From: Tetrahymena thermophila SB210
Lineage: Eukaryota; Ciliophora; Oligohymenophorea; Hymenostomatida; Tetrahymenidae
Assembly (NCBI RefSeq): GCF_000189635.1
Contig: NW_002476426.1
Span: 310,001 to 374,000, forward strand
DNA: 64,000 nt
Direction of reading: 5' to 3'
Positions 40,657 through 53,534 of this stretch are shown in pieces (the stretch's first letter is position 1; each line of letters opens with the position of its first letter). The translations under genes and the position numbers were made by a program. The notes beneath the pieces are model-generated. The model had not been told where the DNA came from and made no database searches. It saw only the letters and a program-made list of their open reading frames with translations.

Positions 40657-42715
40657 ATGATTTAGAAAGCTATAAAGATATTAGTAAATAAGTAGATATA
40701 ATGCTTTAGCTATTCCAAGCAGTCTTCTTTCGCAAGAATGTCTGCTTTCAGAAATGATTTTGATGAAAAGATTAAACAAAAGTATATCAAAAACAAAACT
40801 AATGATGAAAGATTTTAATAAATGAATCCAGAATATATCAAGAAAGCAATTAACGAAGAATATGAAGAAGCTAAAGAAGAATTATTTTAAAATGGTATTT
40901 TCAATTTCAAAAATATTTTGTTTATTTTAAAACTTTGCTTTTTTTAATGAAAAAACCCTTTTTATTACGAAAATCAACTCAATAGACTCTATTCTAAATG
41001 ATATTGCATTAATACCAGCATGTTTTCTACTTCATAATAAATATTGTTTTTTAAATTTTTTAATATTTTTCAATGAAAGTGCTTGGTATATATTAAAATA
41101 AAGGGTTAAATTAGCATGGTAATTATAATTCTTTTTATTAAATTGTTAGGTGGTATCTTGACAGAGTTACGTAAAAGTATGCTTGGTAAGGAAGAAGATG
41201 AAAAGGAAACTTTAGGTGCTGAAGAATTTGAAGATCCTGTTGATAACTATCTTCATGATGGTTTAACTCATGATGAATTCTTATATCGTGCTTCTAATAT
41301 AAAGAAATAACTATTGTAATAAATTATTTTATAGGAATATGCAATAAATAATAAGAGTTTAGAATTTTAAATTAGCCTATTAATATGCTTTAAAAAAGGC
41401 AATTTAGTAGAGAAAATATTAAATCTACTGCTTTACAAGTAGTAGATATTAAAAAAAGATATAATATATATATTTTAATAGATGTTTACATTAATTAAAA
41501 GCCAAACAAAATGATCATTAGTTTACTTTATAATTAACCATTTATTACTTCAAATAAATTAATCATTTTTTATTTTATTAGCGCTAAGCAAATCCCTGAT
41601 TTCTTTGAAAAAGATGAAATTAACTCATAATATGGTAATTACAGCTCTTTTGATAAAAACTTTGCAAAATTAAAATCAATGAAAACTCACTTACCTGATA
41701 TTGAGCAATCTGGATTTGCTGGTTATAAGCTTGAAAAATGGGTTAACTCCTTAAAAGGTAAAAAGGAAATTGATGATGATGAGGATCTTGACGAAGTTAG
41801 AGAAATTATTGAAGAAAATGAAATTAATATTACTGAAGATGAAAAGCATTTACTTAAGTGGAAGATTGCTGATATTATGAGAAAGGAAAATGACGAATAT
41901 GTACCTTTCCTTGAAGAATTGGAAGGTGAAAATGAAAAGGATCCTTTTGAAGAAGATGACACTGAAGATGGACGTCTTTCTTGCAAAGCTAGAGATGATA
42001 TTTATGAATTGTAACTAAAAATTATAAAATTATATATCATTTTATTTCATTATTTTAATTTATTTTTTAAAGGTATTAAAAAGGCTGGAGTATTAAAGAT
42101 ATTTGCACTAGATACGGTATTGTCCCTGAAAGAGCTAAAGCTGTTATTTGGATGTGCGAAAAATACTACTTTTAGATTTTACCCAAGGCTGATGCTCTTG
42201 CTATTCACATGGCTTAAGAAATGGAAGAGGAATGGGAAGAAGAAGTAATAAATAAATAAATTAATTAATTAAACTTAAAATTGTTTGTTTAATATTTTTG
42301 ATAATTGAAAATACTTAAAAAATAGAATGGATGGTAAGATTATGGTATTGATTTGGAAGAATTAGCTGAAAGAGAAAAAGGTATGCATACTCTCAGCTTT
42401 AAAAGATATAGAGAAGTTGATGTAGGTAAACCTTCAAAGAATATATTGAGCGAAGAAGATTATACCTTAGTTTAAAAGATAAATACTCCTAGATAAGAGA
42501 AGATTACTCTTAAGCTAGACGGTGGAAAATACCAACGTGGCTATCTTATTAAAGACTGGAAGATTAATAAAGGCAGAGGCCGTAGAGATGTTAGTAAGAT
42601 GTTTAGAAGAATTATTGAAAACTCTCACGATATTAGCAAACTCCCATCTAGCGTTTAGTTAAGAGTTAGAGAAGGTCCTAGAAACGCTTCCAAGGGCTAC
42701 AGTAGCAAGTTGTGA
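40657..42715 (+). CDS. Probable mitochondrial protein, candidate mitoribosomal subunit
   Basis: Exons 40657-40894, 41150-41315, 41582-42010, 42073-42244 and 42326-42715 give 464 residues, ending at TGA 42713. The start MIQKAIKILVNKQIQCFSYS is basic with no acidic residue, followed by SSFARMSAFRNDFDEK: a likely mitochondrial presequence with a cleavage region. The middle is strongly acidic (EIDDDEDLDEVREIIEENEI). Near residue 280 is a helix-turn-helix-like block, LYQKGWSIKDICTRYGIVPE, then RAKAVIWMCEKYYF, and the end is very basic (GRGRRDVSKMFRR). That pattern recalls fungal and animal small-subunit proteins of the mS35/Bot1p type, but I cannot prove it from memory. The presequence reading is solid; the ribosomal role is tentative. 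Confidence 0.72.
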
Positions 42716-43708
42716 AAAACCCATTTAATATAAATTATAATCATACTCTCTTAGTAATATCTCAAGTTAATTATAATATAACTAACTAAAAAGTAAATAT
42801 CTTGCTTGCCTTAGCTAGCTAGCTGGTTGAATTAATTCGCTTTTTGAATAACTCAATATGTTATTAATTATACTTACTAAAATAAAGAATCTTTTAATAT
42901 TATGTAAAGTAGATCTATCGATTTATCTATATAATGGTATAATAACTAGAATATATTAAGAAAGCGAGTTTTGAATAGCTTGTCATGCAATATATATAGC
43001 TAGCTATCTGCTTTATGAAAATATTTATTATTATTGATAAGATTTATACAAAACTATATTAAAATTATACATACAAATAAAGATTAATTAAATCTATCAA
43101 TATATAACTCCACTTATTAATTATTTTATTTAAATATAGTACTTAGTTTAGTTAACAGTTTCATCTTTTTGTTTTTAGCTAATATTTTATTTACTAATAA
43201 GAAAGTCATTTATTTACATTTCATTTATTATTAATTTTAGTTTAATATTAAATATTTATATACCTTAAATCAATCAATCAATCGTTAAAAAATTAGCTAA
43301 AATTACAAAATCATTTTAGAAAACAAATATTTTTATTATTAAATATTACTAAAAATTAATTGTGTTAAGAAATAATGGTATAAGGTATTTACACTGCAAT
43401 ATTAAATCTTTATTATCATTCTTTTAAATTTATGATAAGGAAAATAACAAATTTCTATAATTTAAACCATATTTAATTTTAAAGAGATCAAATAATTTAA
43501 TGGTAATTGAAATCAGTGTATTTTATTATTCTGAAAATTTTATATTTAATTGAACAAATTTATGTAATTATGTAGTAATAGTAATTAATAATACAAGAAT
43601 TAATTAATAATAGAAGTTTATGTTATCTATTTTATAGTTTATTAGTATATATAAATAAATAGGCTCATTTTTTTCATTATCAAGGGAAAAGAAAATTTGC
43701 TATCGTTG
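42716..43708. other. Convergent intergenic spacer
   Basis: 1 kb of AT-rich DNA between converging genes. It has two short TAGC-repeat patches (about 42813 and 43002). No gene or RNA is recognised. Confidence 0.5.
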
Positions 43709-44203
43709 TCACATTAAAAAAGCAGGCTATCCCATTTATGGAAATGTTTATGATCCTCCAAAGAAAAAACTTGGAGGAGGGTATTTCTATTGCTCTTTCA
43801 TCATATTTAGATAATAATCTTCATATTTTTTATTTTGCTCATATTCATAAGCTCTCAGTCTATTCAGATCAGATTTAAGGCTTTATATTTCTTTTTCTAG
43901 CATTAAGTGAACTCTTTGATTTACATAATTTGGATCATTTTCTTTATTATATTGAAGACTTCTTTTTCTATTGAATTTTCCGCTTTATATAGATGAATAA
44001 TGTTAACCATATTAAGAGTTACTACGTTAAGAATTTAATAATGGAGTTAAATCTTGGGAGTGTTAAGGGTTTGAGTATCTATTCAAAAGTTTTATCATGT
44101 TTATAGCTTATCTATTTGATAATTTTGGTTGACTTTGAGACTGTAAGAGTGAATTTTATCTCCTATTGTTTTGACTTAATGAATTACTTTCAAAGCTATT
44201 CAT
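43709..44203 (-). CDS. Small coiled-coil protein, unknown function
   Basis: A single minus-strand frame, ATG 44203 to TGA 43709, 164 residues. The first half is Ser/Gln/Asn-rich (LSQNNRRQNSLLQSQSQPKL). Residues ~95-140 form a charged helix with heptad spacing (VHLMLEKEIQSLKSDLNRLR) suited to a coiled coil. The tail is Pro/Phe/Gly-rich (YPPPSFFFGGSQTFPQMG). I recognise no family. It is separated by 250 bases from the lactamase-like gene on the same strand and in another frame, with a TGA between them, so it is a gene of its own rather than a late exon. The plus strand over the 3' end can be read as a cysteine-containing peptide, but that has no start or support. Confidence 0.6.
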
Positions 44204-44455
44204 ATTGTTTAGTTTTTCGATTACTTTTTAGTTGTCAAATTTTTTATTTTTTGGTAATATTTTAAAATAAATTATGTATTTTTTAATACTTAAGTTTATA
44301 TGAAATCACATATTAAATTAACATAATTACTGACTTTGTTTTCTTATTGTTACAGTTTAGGATATATGATAAATAGATACATTAATATATTTACTCTACA
44401 AAATAAACATCTGACTATATGAAATATTAACAAGCAAGAATACATAAATAGAAGA

Positions 44456-47400
44456 TCATTTGAAATACTTTAAATAATTTAATTTTAACAAAATACCTAA
44501 ATTTTTCTTAAAGAAACTAACCAAATCATTTTTGTCTACAATAAAAACTTCTGTTGGTTTTAATGATATCAGTGTAGTAGTGAGAGGTTTATCATTAACT
44601 AATGAATCAATCTCACCAATAAAGAAACCCTCTCCCATTTCAGGATTTTTTTGTTCTTCACAATCGCTGAATTTAATAGAACCTTCTTTGATAAATATAG
44701 CAAATCTAGCTTCTTCTCCTTTGGTCCAAATCAATTTATTTGTTTCAAACTATTATTCAATAAGACTTATAAATTATTTTAATTGCGTAATTGTATTTAC
44801 TTTAGCTTCTCTAAATATCATTTCCATTTCAGTCTTTTATTATTCATTAAGTTCTTTGAATATTTCGTTCCTTTTGTATTTACAGTTGATAATTAATTAC
44901 TCATTAGAAAATTTAAAAAAGATTTTTCTTAATTTACTTCTTTAGTAAATTTACAGTGTTTTTTCTTCTCGAAGTATACATAGACAATAGTTTTTAAATG
45001 ATAGGAGCTGATTCATCTTTTTCTTCACCAAAAATAAAAAAGAAGTCTTGCTTTTCTAAAGATAGAAGTTCGCATGGAGTTACAGCTATAACACTATTAT
45101 AAAAAATGAAAGTATTTATTTTAATTCAGAAAAAACGGCTTTTTTTAGCTCATTAAAGAATTTTTTGTTAATAGAGAAAAATAGCTAATTTTGTGAAAAA
45201 ACTGTTAAAAAATAGATATTTTTAGGTAAGATAAATTGAAATTTAATATTCGAGCATTACTTTGCACCTCTCCTTGTACTATCTACTTTCAAGGCTGTTT
45301 CACCAAAATAACTACCAGTAGGACAAAATCTAGACAGCCTAATTTTCAATTTAAAAGTATTTAAATTAAATGTAAATTAATTTATTTATTTATTGTAATC
45401 TTACGATCTCGCATCGTCAAAAATACACACTATTCCACTCATGACAAAGTAAAATTTGGTACCTATTGTACCCTATCTGATTACATATTCTCCTGGATCA
45501 TAATACTCCTCTTTTGCACTCTAAAGAAGATCTCTAAAATTTTTTATTGATATACTCTCAAAAATTTCAATTGTGCATAGCAAATCTATTTTTTTCTATA
45601 ATTCCATTTTTTTCATATTTTCAACATCTGAACTTTTTATTTTAGATTATTTTTTATCATACAAATTTATGTCGACACCATAACCAATGCTTGATGGTGT
45701 AGCAAATCCTGCACCTACTATTTTCTTAAGAACACTAGGACTTTTAGTAAATAAAAGGGTTTTATGTCTTTAATGAGGATCTTTAAAATCTTCCATATTC
45801 AAGAAATCCTCAATTTAGGTGTGCCAAGGATGTTCACCTACGTAAAACATCCTTAGCTGTGAATTTTTCCACTTACTTTTATTTAAAATCTTTTTTTTAA
45901 AAATTAAAATGATTAATTAATCTTATATATTAATTTATTCACTTACTTAATTATATCTATCTTAATTAATTACACCTTTTTGCTTCATGTCTTCTAATCT
46001 TTAATTTTTAGAAATTATTATTTTTAATTCTATTTATGTTAATATTACACAGATTTTGTCAGAATAGTGTCTCCTCCATAGTAAAGTTACTAATTTTCAA
46101 CTTAAGCTTCGAATCCCAACGAAGGAATGACATTTAATGTATAGAAAAACTTGAATTTGCATGTTTTTACTACTAATGGAGCACCAATCGAAATAGGTCT
46201 AAACTTAAGAATTCTGTTAAGGAAATCAGCTGGCATATTACTAAGATCTGAGTATTTTTTCAAAAAAGAATCATAGATTTAGCGAGTTGTAATCAATTCA
46301 ATTTTTGAGTTTTAAAACATAAGTTAAAATGCTCCTAAATCGCTTCTAGAGCTTCCTTAAGTTATAATTATCCACTCTATAACGCTGCTTGAAATATGCA
46401 TTTTGGTCAGTATTTAGCTTGTAAAAACAGGAGGATCAACAAGAAGTCCTCTTCCATTGATCCAAATAATAAAACCATTTGATTCTTCTTCAAGTTCGTC
46501 TTTGTTAAGCTTAGGTAAAAATGTAATAGCAAAGTGCTTACTGGTATCTAAATTTAGAGATTAATTTTTAACAGTCTAATTATTTTTTAAAAAGATAAAA
46601 AATTTAATTTATTTTTATTATTTGTTCCATTAAATTACTTGAGCCATTTAGCTTTTTCTTAATACATCGTTTATATCATATTTCTTTTTAAGAATATCAT
46701 CCCAGTTCACTTCTTCAACATAATTTATGTCTACTTTATCTTGAAGAGATGCAACTTCAATATCATTGACATTAATAGCAATTTCTTCTCCTCTTCTCTT
46801 AATATGAATTTAATCTCCTATTTCACAGCCTAAATCATTCAAAAATTAATTTTATTTAAATAATTTTCGAGTTAAAATAATTTTGATTTTTTGTTCATTC
46901 ATTTATTCATTAAAAAAATCTGAAACTTAAACAATATTAATAACTTTTAAATATCTTTTTGAAAATGAAGGGAAGCCTTCTAAGTTTGAATGTAGCTAAA
47001 TAATCAGTTTAAGTAAGATAGCAAGTTTCTAAAATTTATTTTAATAAATTTACCTGTTTTTTTATCAATTACTATAAAATCTATCATATCTTCAAAAGGC
47101 ATTTCTTAGTTGTATTGCGAAAGCATATTTCTTAGATATTTGAATTCTGCTTAAAAATTAGGGATTGGATTTTTATCAATTGAAGAATAAAAATCGATAT
47201 CTTTATGTATAACTGAGTCATCCCATTGTGGCCACATTTCCTTAAAGATTTATCTTAAATGCATTGGAGTTAATGGATTGCAAATCAAATATGTTTTTTT
47301 CCCTTTTAGATAGTTATAGAATGCGACATAGATAAAATCACAAAGATTTACAGCATATTTTTTATGAAATCTAACTGAAGGTACAATAAAGTAAATTGGA

Positions 47401-47621
47401 ACTTACAGTTTCTTACTAATCAACTCGCTTAAACATCCAGGAGGAATTCCAAATTATATATATCCTGCAGGAGTGTTAACCAAAGTAGCCCCACAATCTA
47501 ATCTTATTTACTCATGCCCAAAATTATGATAATCATTATTATTCAAGTCATAAATGACTTTTACTTAAGATTTCTCTTTCGTTGTTTATTCTTTTTTAAG
47601 CAAATCAAATAGTTTATCCAT
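44456..47621 (-). CDS. Metallo-beta-lactamase-like domain fused to two CNB domains
   Basis: Nine exons: 47621-47054, 46829-46639, 46575-46049, 45998-45947, 45889-45405, 45338-45261, 45093-44938, 44870-44801, 44749-44456; 806 residues. The N-terminal half has the layout of the MBL-CNB family: NGFIIWINGRGLLVDPP, ELITTRQIYDSFLKKYSDL, ILKFRPISIGAPLV, LNVIPSLGFEAQ, YYGGDTILTKS and KGVINQDRYNQ. At the metal site, where active members read THCHADHD, this protein reads TQGSSRSD: every histidine and the first aspartate are replaced. Two CNB barrels follow (YDPGEYVIRQGTIGTKFYFV, then SYFGETALKVDSTRRG; and a second with EGFFIGEIDSL). The first barrel keeps GE...R. It is probably a cyclic-nucleotide-responsive pseudoenzyme or scaffold in the cytosol. 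Confidence 0.85.
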
Positions 47622-48563
47622 TTTTATTTGCAATACTTAAATAGTGACTTTTAAAAATTCTACTTTAAAAGCTATGCCTCAAATTTTAAATAAATCTAAT
47701 TAATTATTTCTAAAAATCTATTGAAGTTTCTTCTTTAAAATAAATAAAAAATATATTACTGGTATTAATTACTAAGACAGATCTTAAACGACTAATTCAA
47801 AATAGATAAAAAAAATTAATGCTAATTGTTTTGATAAAAAAATGATATTATTTAAAAATAAAATTTTTTTTATTTTTATTTTTTTTGTTTAAAATAATTT
47901 TTATTTTTTATTAATTTGAAATTAAAATTTATCTTGCTAAACTTTTTTAAATTTTTTATTTAGTTTTATATTTTCTCACTTTTCTAATTCATATTAAAAA
48001 CAATTAAATTTATTTTATTTGTTAAAGTAAAAAAAATGAATTTTCGGTTATGGAGTTTGTTTCAAACTGATGATTTGTCTTAAATTAAATAACAAATCCA
48101 CAACCAGATCAATTTAAAAACAGAAAGAATTGCATTTAAAAGAATAAATACAGAAATTATGGCTGGGGTTAAGTTTACATTAGCAATAATTTGTGTTAAC
48201 AAATTTATTAAATTTCATACATATTTTATTGAATAGCCATAAATAATTGTTATAATTTTGGGAATCAAAACAAAATTAATTTCTCTTCTTCAATTTATGA
48301 AAGAATACATAACACCTTTTAGAAACATGAGACATAAAATACAAGAATAACAAGCTTCTTCTAAATAAATTTTACAGTATTTTATTAGAATAACTGTTGG
48401 TTTTTTAAGTTAATATTTTTGTTTGTTAGTTTAGAAATTATTTCTTCATGTTAAGGTTACTCTTCTGCTTGATAAACTATAAAAAATTTATATCTACATA
48501 AATCAATCTCTATTTTATATTACTAATATTTCTAACTTATTATATAGATTCAAGAAAGATAAT
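47622..48563. other. Divergent intergenic spacer
   Basis: 0.94 kb of AT-rich sequence between divergent genes; both promoters should be here. No RNA gene or ORF with coding character seen. Confidence 0.5.
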
Positions 48564-51500
48564 ATGTCCAGCGGAAGAGAAGATTTTAATGATTAGGATA
48601 TTCAATAAACAAAAACCTTTTTATCAGCACCATAATCTGCAGAAAAATGGTAAAAGGATAAATGTAAATCTAAAGTTAGTTCTAACGATGCTTAATAAAC
48701 TCCCTACTTATCTCCTTTTAATTCAGAAAAAAACTAACCTGAGTTGAATTCTAACAGCATTTAAAATAAATATGTTGATATCGAATTTAGTAGCATAGAA
48801 GCAGAGCGCACAATTAAAAAGAAAGTAAATGGAGAAAATTAAATTTATGAAAATAAAAACTATTTAAATGCACAACAAAATGAATTGAATATGGCAAAAT
48901 TATACAGAGAAGCTGCAACTTCATAAGTTGAAAGAAACAATTTAGTAAAAACACAATTCAATAACAGAAAGCAGTATGTTTTAAACAGCTCTTTTGATTA
49001 AACTTAAAACATTAAAAAAATGAATAATTTTTTAAATCTTGATGCACCTAATATGATAAAAGCAGCTTAAAAATGTAATTTCATAATTTTAAAAAGATAA
49101 ATTGAATATTTTTATAAAGTCATTATATTTATTTCTAACATTATTATATCAAAAGAAAAAATGCAAGTGAAGAGAGAAAGAGCTAACCAGAGCCTTAATG
49201 GGAGTCCTGCTGGAAAAAGAAACCATTTTGGAATGACATAAAATTTGAGCTAATAAAAGAATATCTAAGAATAAAATAATACAATTAATATAAACGATAT
49301 AATTTGTTAGAGTAATTTAAAACAGCAACAACCGTTTACAACCACAAGCTAGAATACCACAATAAATTCAGAATTTTAAAATAATAGCATAAAAACAATT
49401 CAAAAATTAAATGAGAATACCTATTAAAAAAGAAGACCAAGTAACACTGATGCATATGAATTCCCTCAAATTATTTAATCAAATAAAAGCTCTCAAAGTC
49501 AATTTGATAGAATTCTGGTTTCAAAGCCTTCTATGTAAGGAAGAGCAACACCTAAAATATTATAGGAAAATTTAGTTAATTCAAATATGAATAAATCAAT
49601 TTCTAACATAGCCTCAATAAAAATTAGAAAAAAAAGTACATAAATAGATGGAAGATAACTTTCCAAATAGGAAGAAAATAATTCAGCTGCTGTTAGAAGA
49701 GAAACTTATTCCCATCATAATAGCAAAGAAAGTGGAAATAGTAAATTTAAACTTTAATAAAATTTATTTTATATTGAAGAATATCTTATTAAACTCTTTT
49801 AATCATATCAACTCAGCTAGCTTAATATATATATCTTTAATAAATAGAAACTAACTAATATTATGATGAAACATCTGATGATCATTCATTTGAAGGCAGA
49901 TATAAATAGAATTAAATTTTTAATGTTAAGTAAAAGATTAAATTATAAAAGCAAAATAATTATAGTGGTTATAAAATCTTTTCTGAAAAAGAGGGAGCTC
50001 TGATAAAATACAGTCCATCAAAAAATTAAAACTAAAGTGAAATTGGCAATGAAAATACTTCTCCTACTTATAATGTGCAAACAACTACAACTAATTCTCA
50101 ATCTAATTAGAGTAATAGACTGCTCTTTAACTAGTACTTGCAATAACAAACTGTAGTTTCTTAAATTAGTACAAATAAAACTCATACAAAGTTAAGGTTA
50201 GAAGAGATAAAAAGCGCCTATTAAAGGTAAACTCCTATACAAGGAAATAACTTGCTTTAGAACTAAAATAAAATATAATATACAAATAGACCTGAAACAA
50301 TATAATAGAATATTAATAACTATACAATTAACCAAGCAACAGATAAAAATAAGTTTTAAAATTTAAAAATAAACACTAAACAAGAAGATATAATATTAGA
50401 GGATGAAAATGATTGCACTCTTACAATCAACGAAGATGATAAAAAGTTAAAGGGTTCTTAGATCACTCATTTTAATTCACCTGAAAAAATTAAGTTAGAC
50501 CAATCCTTCTAAGTCTTTTAAAATAAGTAATTTGAAGAAGATTTAGAAAATTGGAAAGACGAAAGAGAATCTCTAAAAAAGTATTCAAGTTCAATTTAAG
50601 GTAAATTAATTAAATTTTAATTAAAATAAAATTCTTTAATAAATAAATAAAGAAAATATTATTTTATATTTTTTTTATTCAGATTTTTATTTTTAATAAA
50701 ACAGAAGAAAATTCTATTAAAACTAATACTTATTAAAGAAAAAATGCTGATAGCTCAATTATAATGGAAGAATCTGCTTTATAATAAAATATTCAAGAAA
50801 ATTTTGCATCATAAATCTATGAAAAGGCATCTAATTATGTATAAAAAAATAATTCTAATATTGAATAGAAAAATCAAAGTAAATTAAATACTTAAAGTTA
50901 AAATGAGATGTATAATAGTTTTATGTAAAATGGTTCATCATCTTTCTCAAATACAGACACAGAATTAAAGAAAAATAATGATTCTAAATATCAAATACCA
51001 AATTGCCAGCCCATCTCACTTAATTAGAGCTCTAATAAAATGAAGGATAACAACAATTAAATTCAAGATTCAGCAATTAAAAATATTTCGACTAAATAAA
51101 ATAATGAATAAGAATAACAACAAAATACTGATACCAATACAAGCAACAATGCCATTGACAGCTAGAGTTTAATCCCTTAATAAACCTCATAAATCCTTTA
51201 AATAAATAACAGTGATGATTTACCTAATTAGTTTTAAAAATAAAATGAGTCGATTTCAGCTTACGATAAAGAATCTAGTGCTAATAGTTCATTTATTGTG
51301 CAATCTTAAAGCAATTATACAAACCATAAAGATATTAAGCCTGTTAATTAAGAAGGACAAGAAAAAATTAAATAATCAGAACTAGATAACAATGAAAAAT
51401 AAAAAATTTTTGATTAATAAATAAACATGCTTTCTAAGGAAAAAGACTATTAAAGTATCTAAAATGAAGGTAATCAATCTCTAAAAGTGATTTAATAGTA

Positions 51501-53534
51501 GGATTCCAAAGATATTTAAAGTATAAAGTAAGACTAAAATAGCTTCTAATTACAAAATTAAGCTATTATCTAAGGAAAGGATGATTTTTTTAGTTAACTA
51601 AATTATGCATAAAGTAATAATTTAACTGATGACGATATCCTTAGTAAACTAGATTTTTAAACCATTATCTTATGGGAATAGCAGATAGCAGTAAATTTTA
51701 ACAAAATTTATTTTTTAATTTTATTTATTTTAAAATTATTATTAATAACATTTTTTGATAATAGGAACTTAGCGGTTGCTTTAAATCGCAAAACGCAACA
51801 AGATGCTATAATTCTATTGTCAATTATTGCAGTTAATATTTGATGTTAGTGCGCTCTCGTAATTTTGACAATTTTGCAACTTTTTTTAATGATGAAAAAT
51901 CAAGAAAGATTGTTAGGAATTAAATGAATTTAGAGCATTTAGGAATAATTGTACTTTTGCACAATTATTTAGATAGAAAAACATTTATGAACAATATTAA
52001 TAACATACGTAATATAGCATCTTACATACACTTAAACTTTATTCTCTTAATAGATCTAATTATCTCTAGAGTTTTCCAATCACATAAATAGTTAATGTGC
52101 TTAAATGAGTAAGATTTAAATATTAAAACATTTTCCCAAAATAACAAATAATATCCTGAATAATTGATAAGTATGTTGGTTTTAATCAAAGATATTGCTT
52201 CTTAAAATATTTATAGAAAAAAAATGAATAAAATCCAAGATTATTTATTAGCCATGAAACAAAATAATGAAATTTTGCTTAATTTATATCGCACTGCCAC
52301 TAAGCATGATAAAGATTTTTATAATCATGTTTAAAACGTTTCAAAAATCATAGAAAAATCTCTGAGTGTGGAAGAAACTGTGATTTAGATTTTAAATATA
52401 TTTGCTTTGTATTTAACGATATTAGAAAACAATATCGGTTTTTAACCACTCCCTTTTCTAGCAGTTTGTCCATCTCCTTATTTACCACCAAAATAAAAAT
52501 TATAAAAAATAGAAAATGCTTCTAAAAAAAAAATAAATAATGACGAGAATTCAAGCAGTAATAGCAGCAATATTGATAATGTCATCCACGAAAATGAAAC
52601 AACAACTATTGAAACTTAGCCAAAGGAAGACTAAATAAATATTTAAGGTTAAACATAAAAATAACAAGATAAATCTAATTTAAACAATTAAAATTTAAAT
52701 AAATAACCTATAAAATAAAATCAAAATACTGAAAAAATTCTAAATAGAACTCAAAGAAGCCTGAGTAAATAATTAACTAAGGGATAGAGTAACAATAGTA
52801 CTAATAAGAGAAGCGCTACTCCTAATTCATATGCATAAGGCCATAGAAATACCTTTAATTAATTAGATACAGATAAAAAAGCACTATCCCCCTCCCCTCA
52901 AGTATTTACTACAGGAAATAGAAGAAAAAGTTCATAACTTGCAACTCATAGCTCTACTAACATAAAATATTAAAAAGAAGAAAAATCTAATACAAAACAA
53001 TTCGAATACACTCTTGTTTTAGATTTAGATGAAACTTTAGTTCATTATAGTGAAACTAATAATGGTGGGTAATTTGTTGTTCGTCCATTTGCTAACTAAT
53101 TTTTATAAGTTTTATCTGAATATTACGAAATTGTAGTATTTACTGCTGCTATGCCAGATTATGCTAACTGGGTGCTTGATAATCTTGATCCTAATAAATA
53201 TGTGACATATAGGTTATTTAGATAGCATGCAGTGCACATAGGAAATGTTTTTATAAAAGATCTATCTCGAATCGGAAGGCCTTTAGAAAAAACAATTATA
53301 ATTGATAATGTAGCTGATAACTTTTAATTATAACCTGAAAATGGTATCTTTATTAAAGGGTGGTTTTCTGACCCAAACGATACTGCTCTAGTTGAATTAC
53401 TTCCTCTTTTAAAAGAAATAGCGACTAAAAAAGTTCCTGATGTGAGAAAAGCCTTAAAGAGCTTAAAAGAACAAATGATTTAAAATATTTAAAATGGTAT
53501 ATAAAATCCTCATTTAAATTTAAAATTAGATTGA
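48564..53534 (+). CDS. SCP/Dullard-type protein phosphatase with a giant Gln/Asn-rich extension
   Basis: Exons 48564-49074, 49156-49740, 49848-50600, 50705-51690 and 51765-53534 give 1534 residues, ending at TGA 53532. The last ~170 residues are a complete FCPH phosphatase domain: LVLDLDETLVHYSE (catalytic DLDET at 1365), FVVRPFANQFLQVLSEYYEI, VVFTAAMPDYANWVLDNLDP, the lysine-containing LSRIGRPLEKTIIIDN and PENGIFIKGWFSDPNDTAL. Such enzymes use the first aspartate as nucleophile to remove phosphate from Ser/Thr, for example on the RNA polymerase II tail or on lipin-type targets. Before it lie over 900 low-complexity residues and, at ~946-1190, a helical region (LNLEHLGIIVLLHNYL-like) that may be a separate fold. 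There is no membrane span, unlike Dullard itself. Confidence 0.88.

Noticed and set aside
41723-41986. Serine-rich minus-strand frame
   Set aside because: Antisense shadow of the acidic exon of the mitochondrial protein; the plus-strand frame joins its neighbours in phase.
43690-43800. Hairpin CCTCCAA/TTGGAGG read as a terminator or RNA
   Set aside because: It lies inside the 3' coding part of the 164-residue protein, where it encodes the Pro/Phe/Gly tail.
44532-44945. 137-residue plus-strand frame
   Set aside because: Antisense to the last exons of the lactamase-like gene, whose CNB motifs lie on the minus strand.
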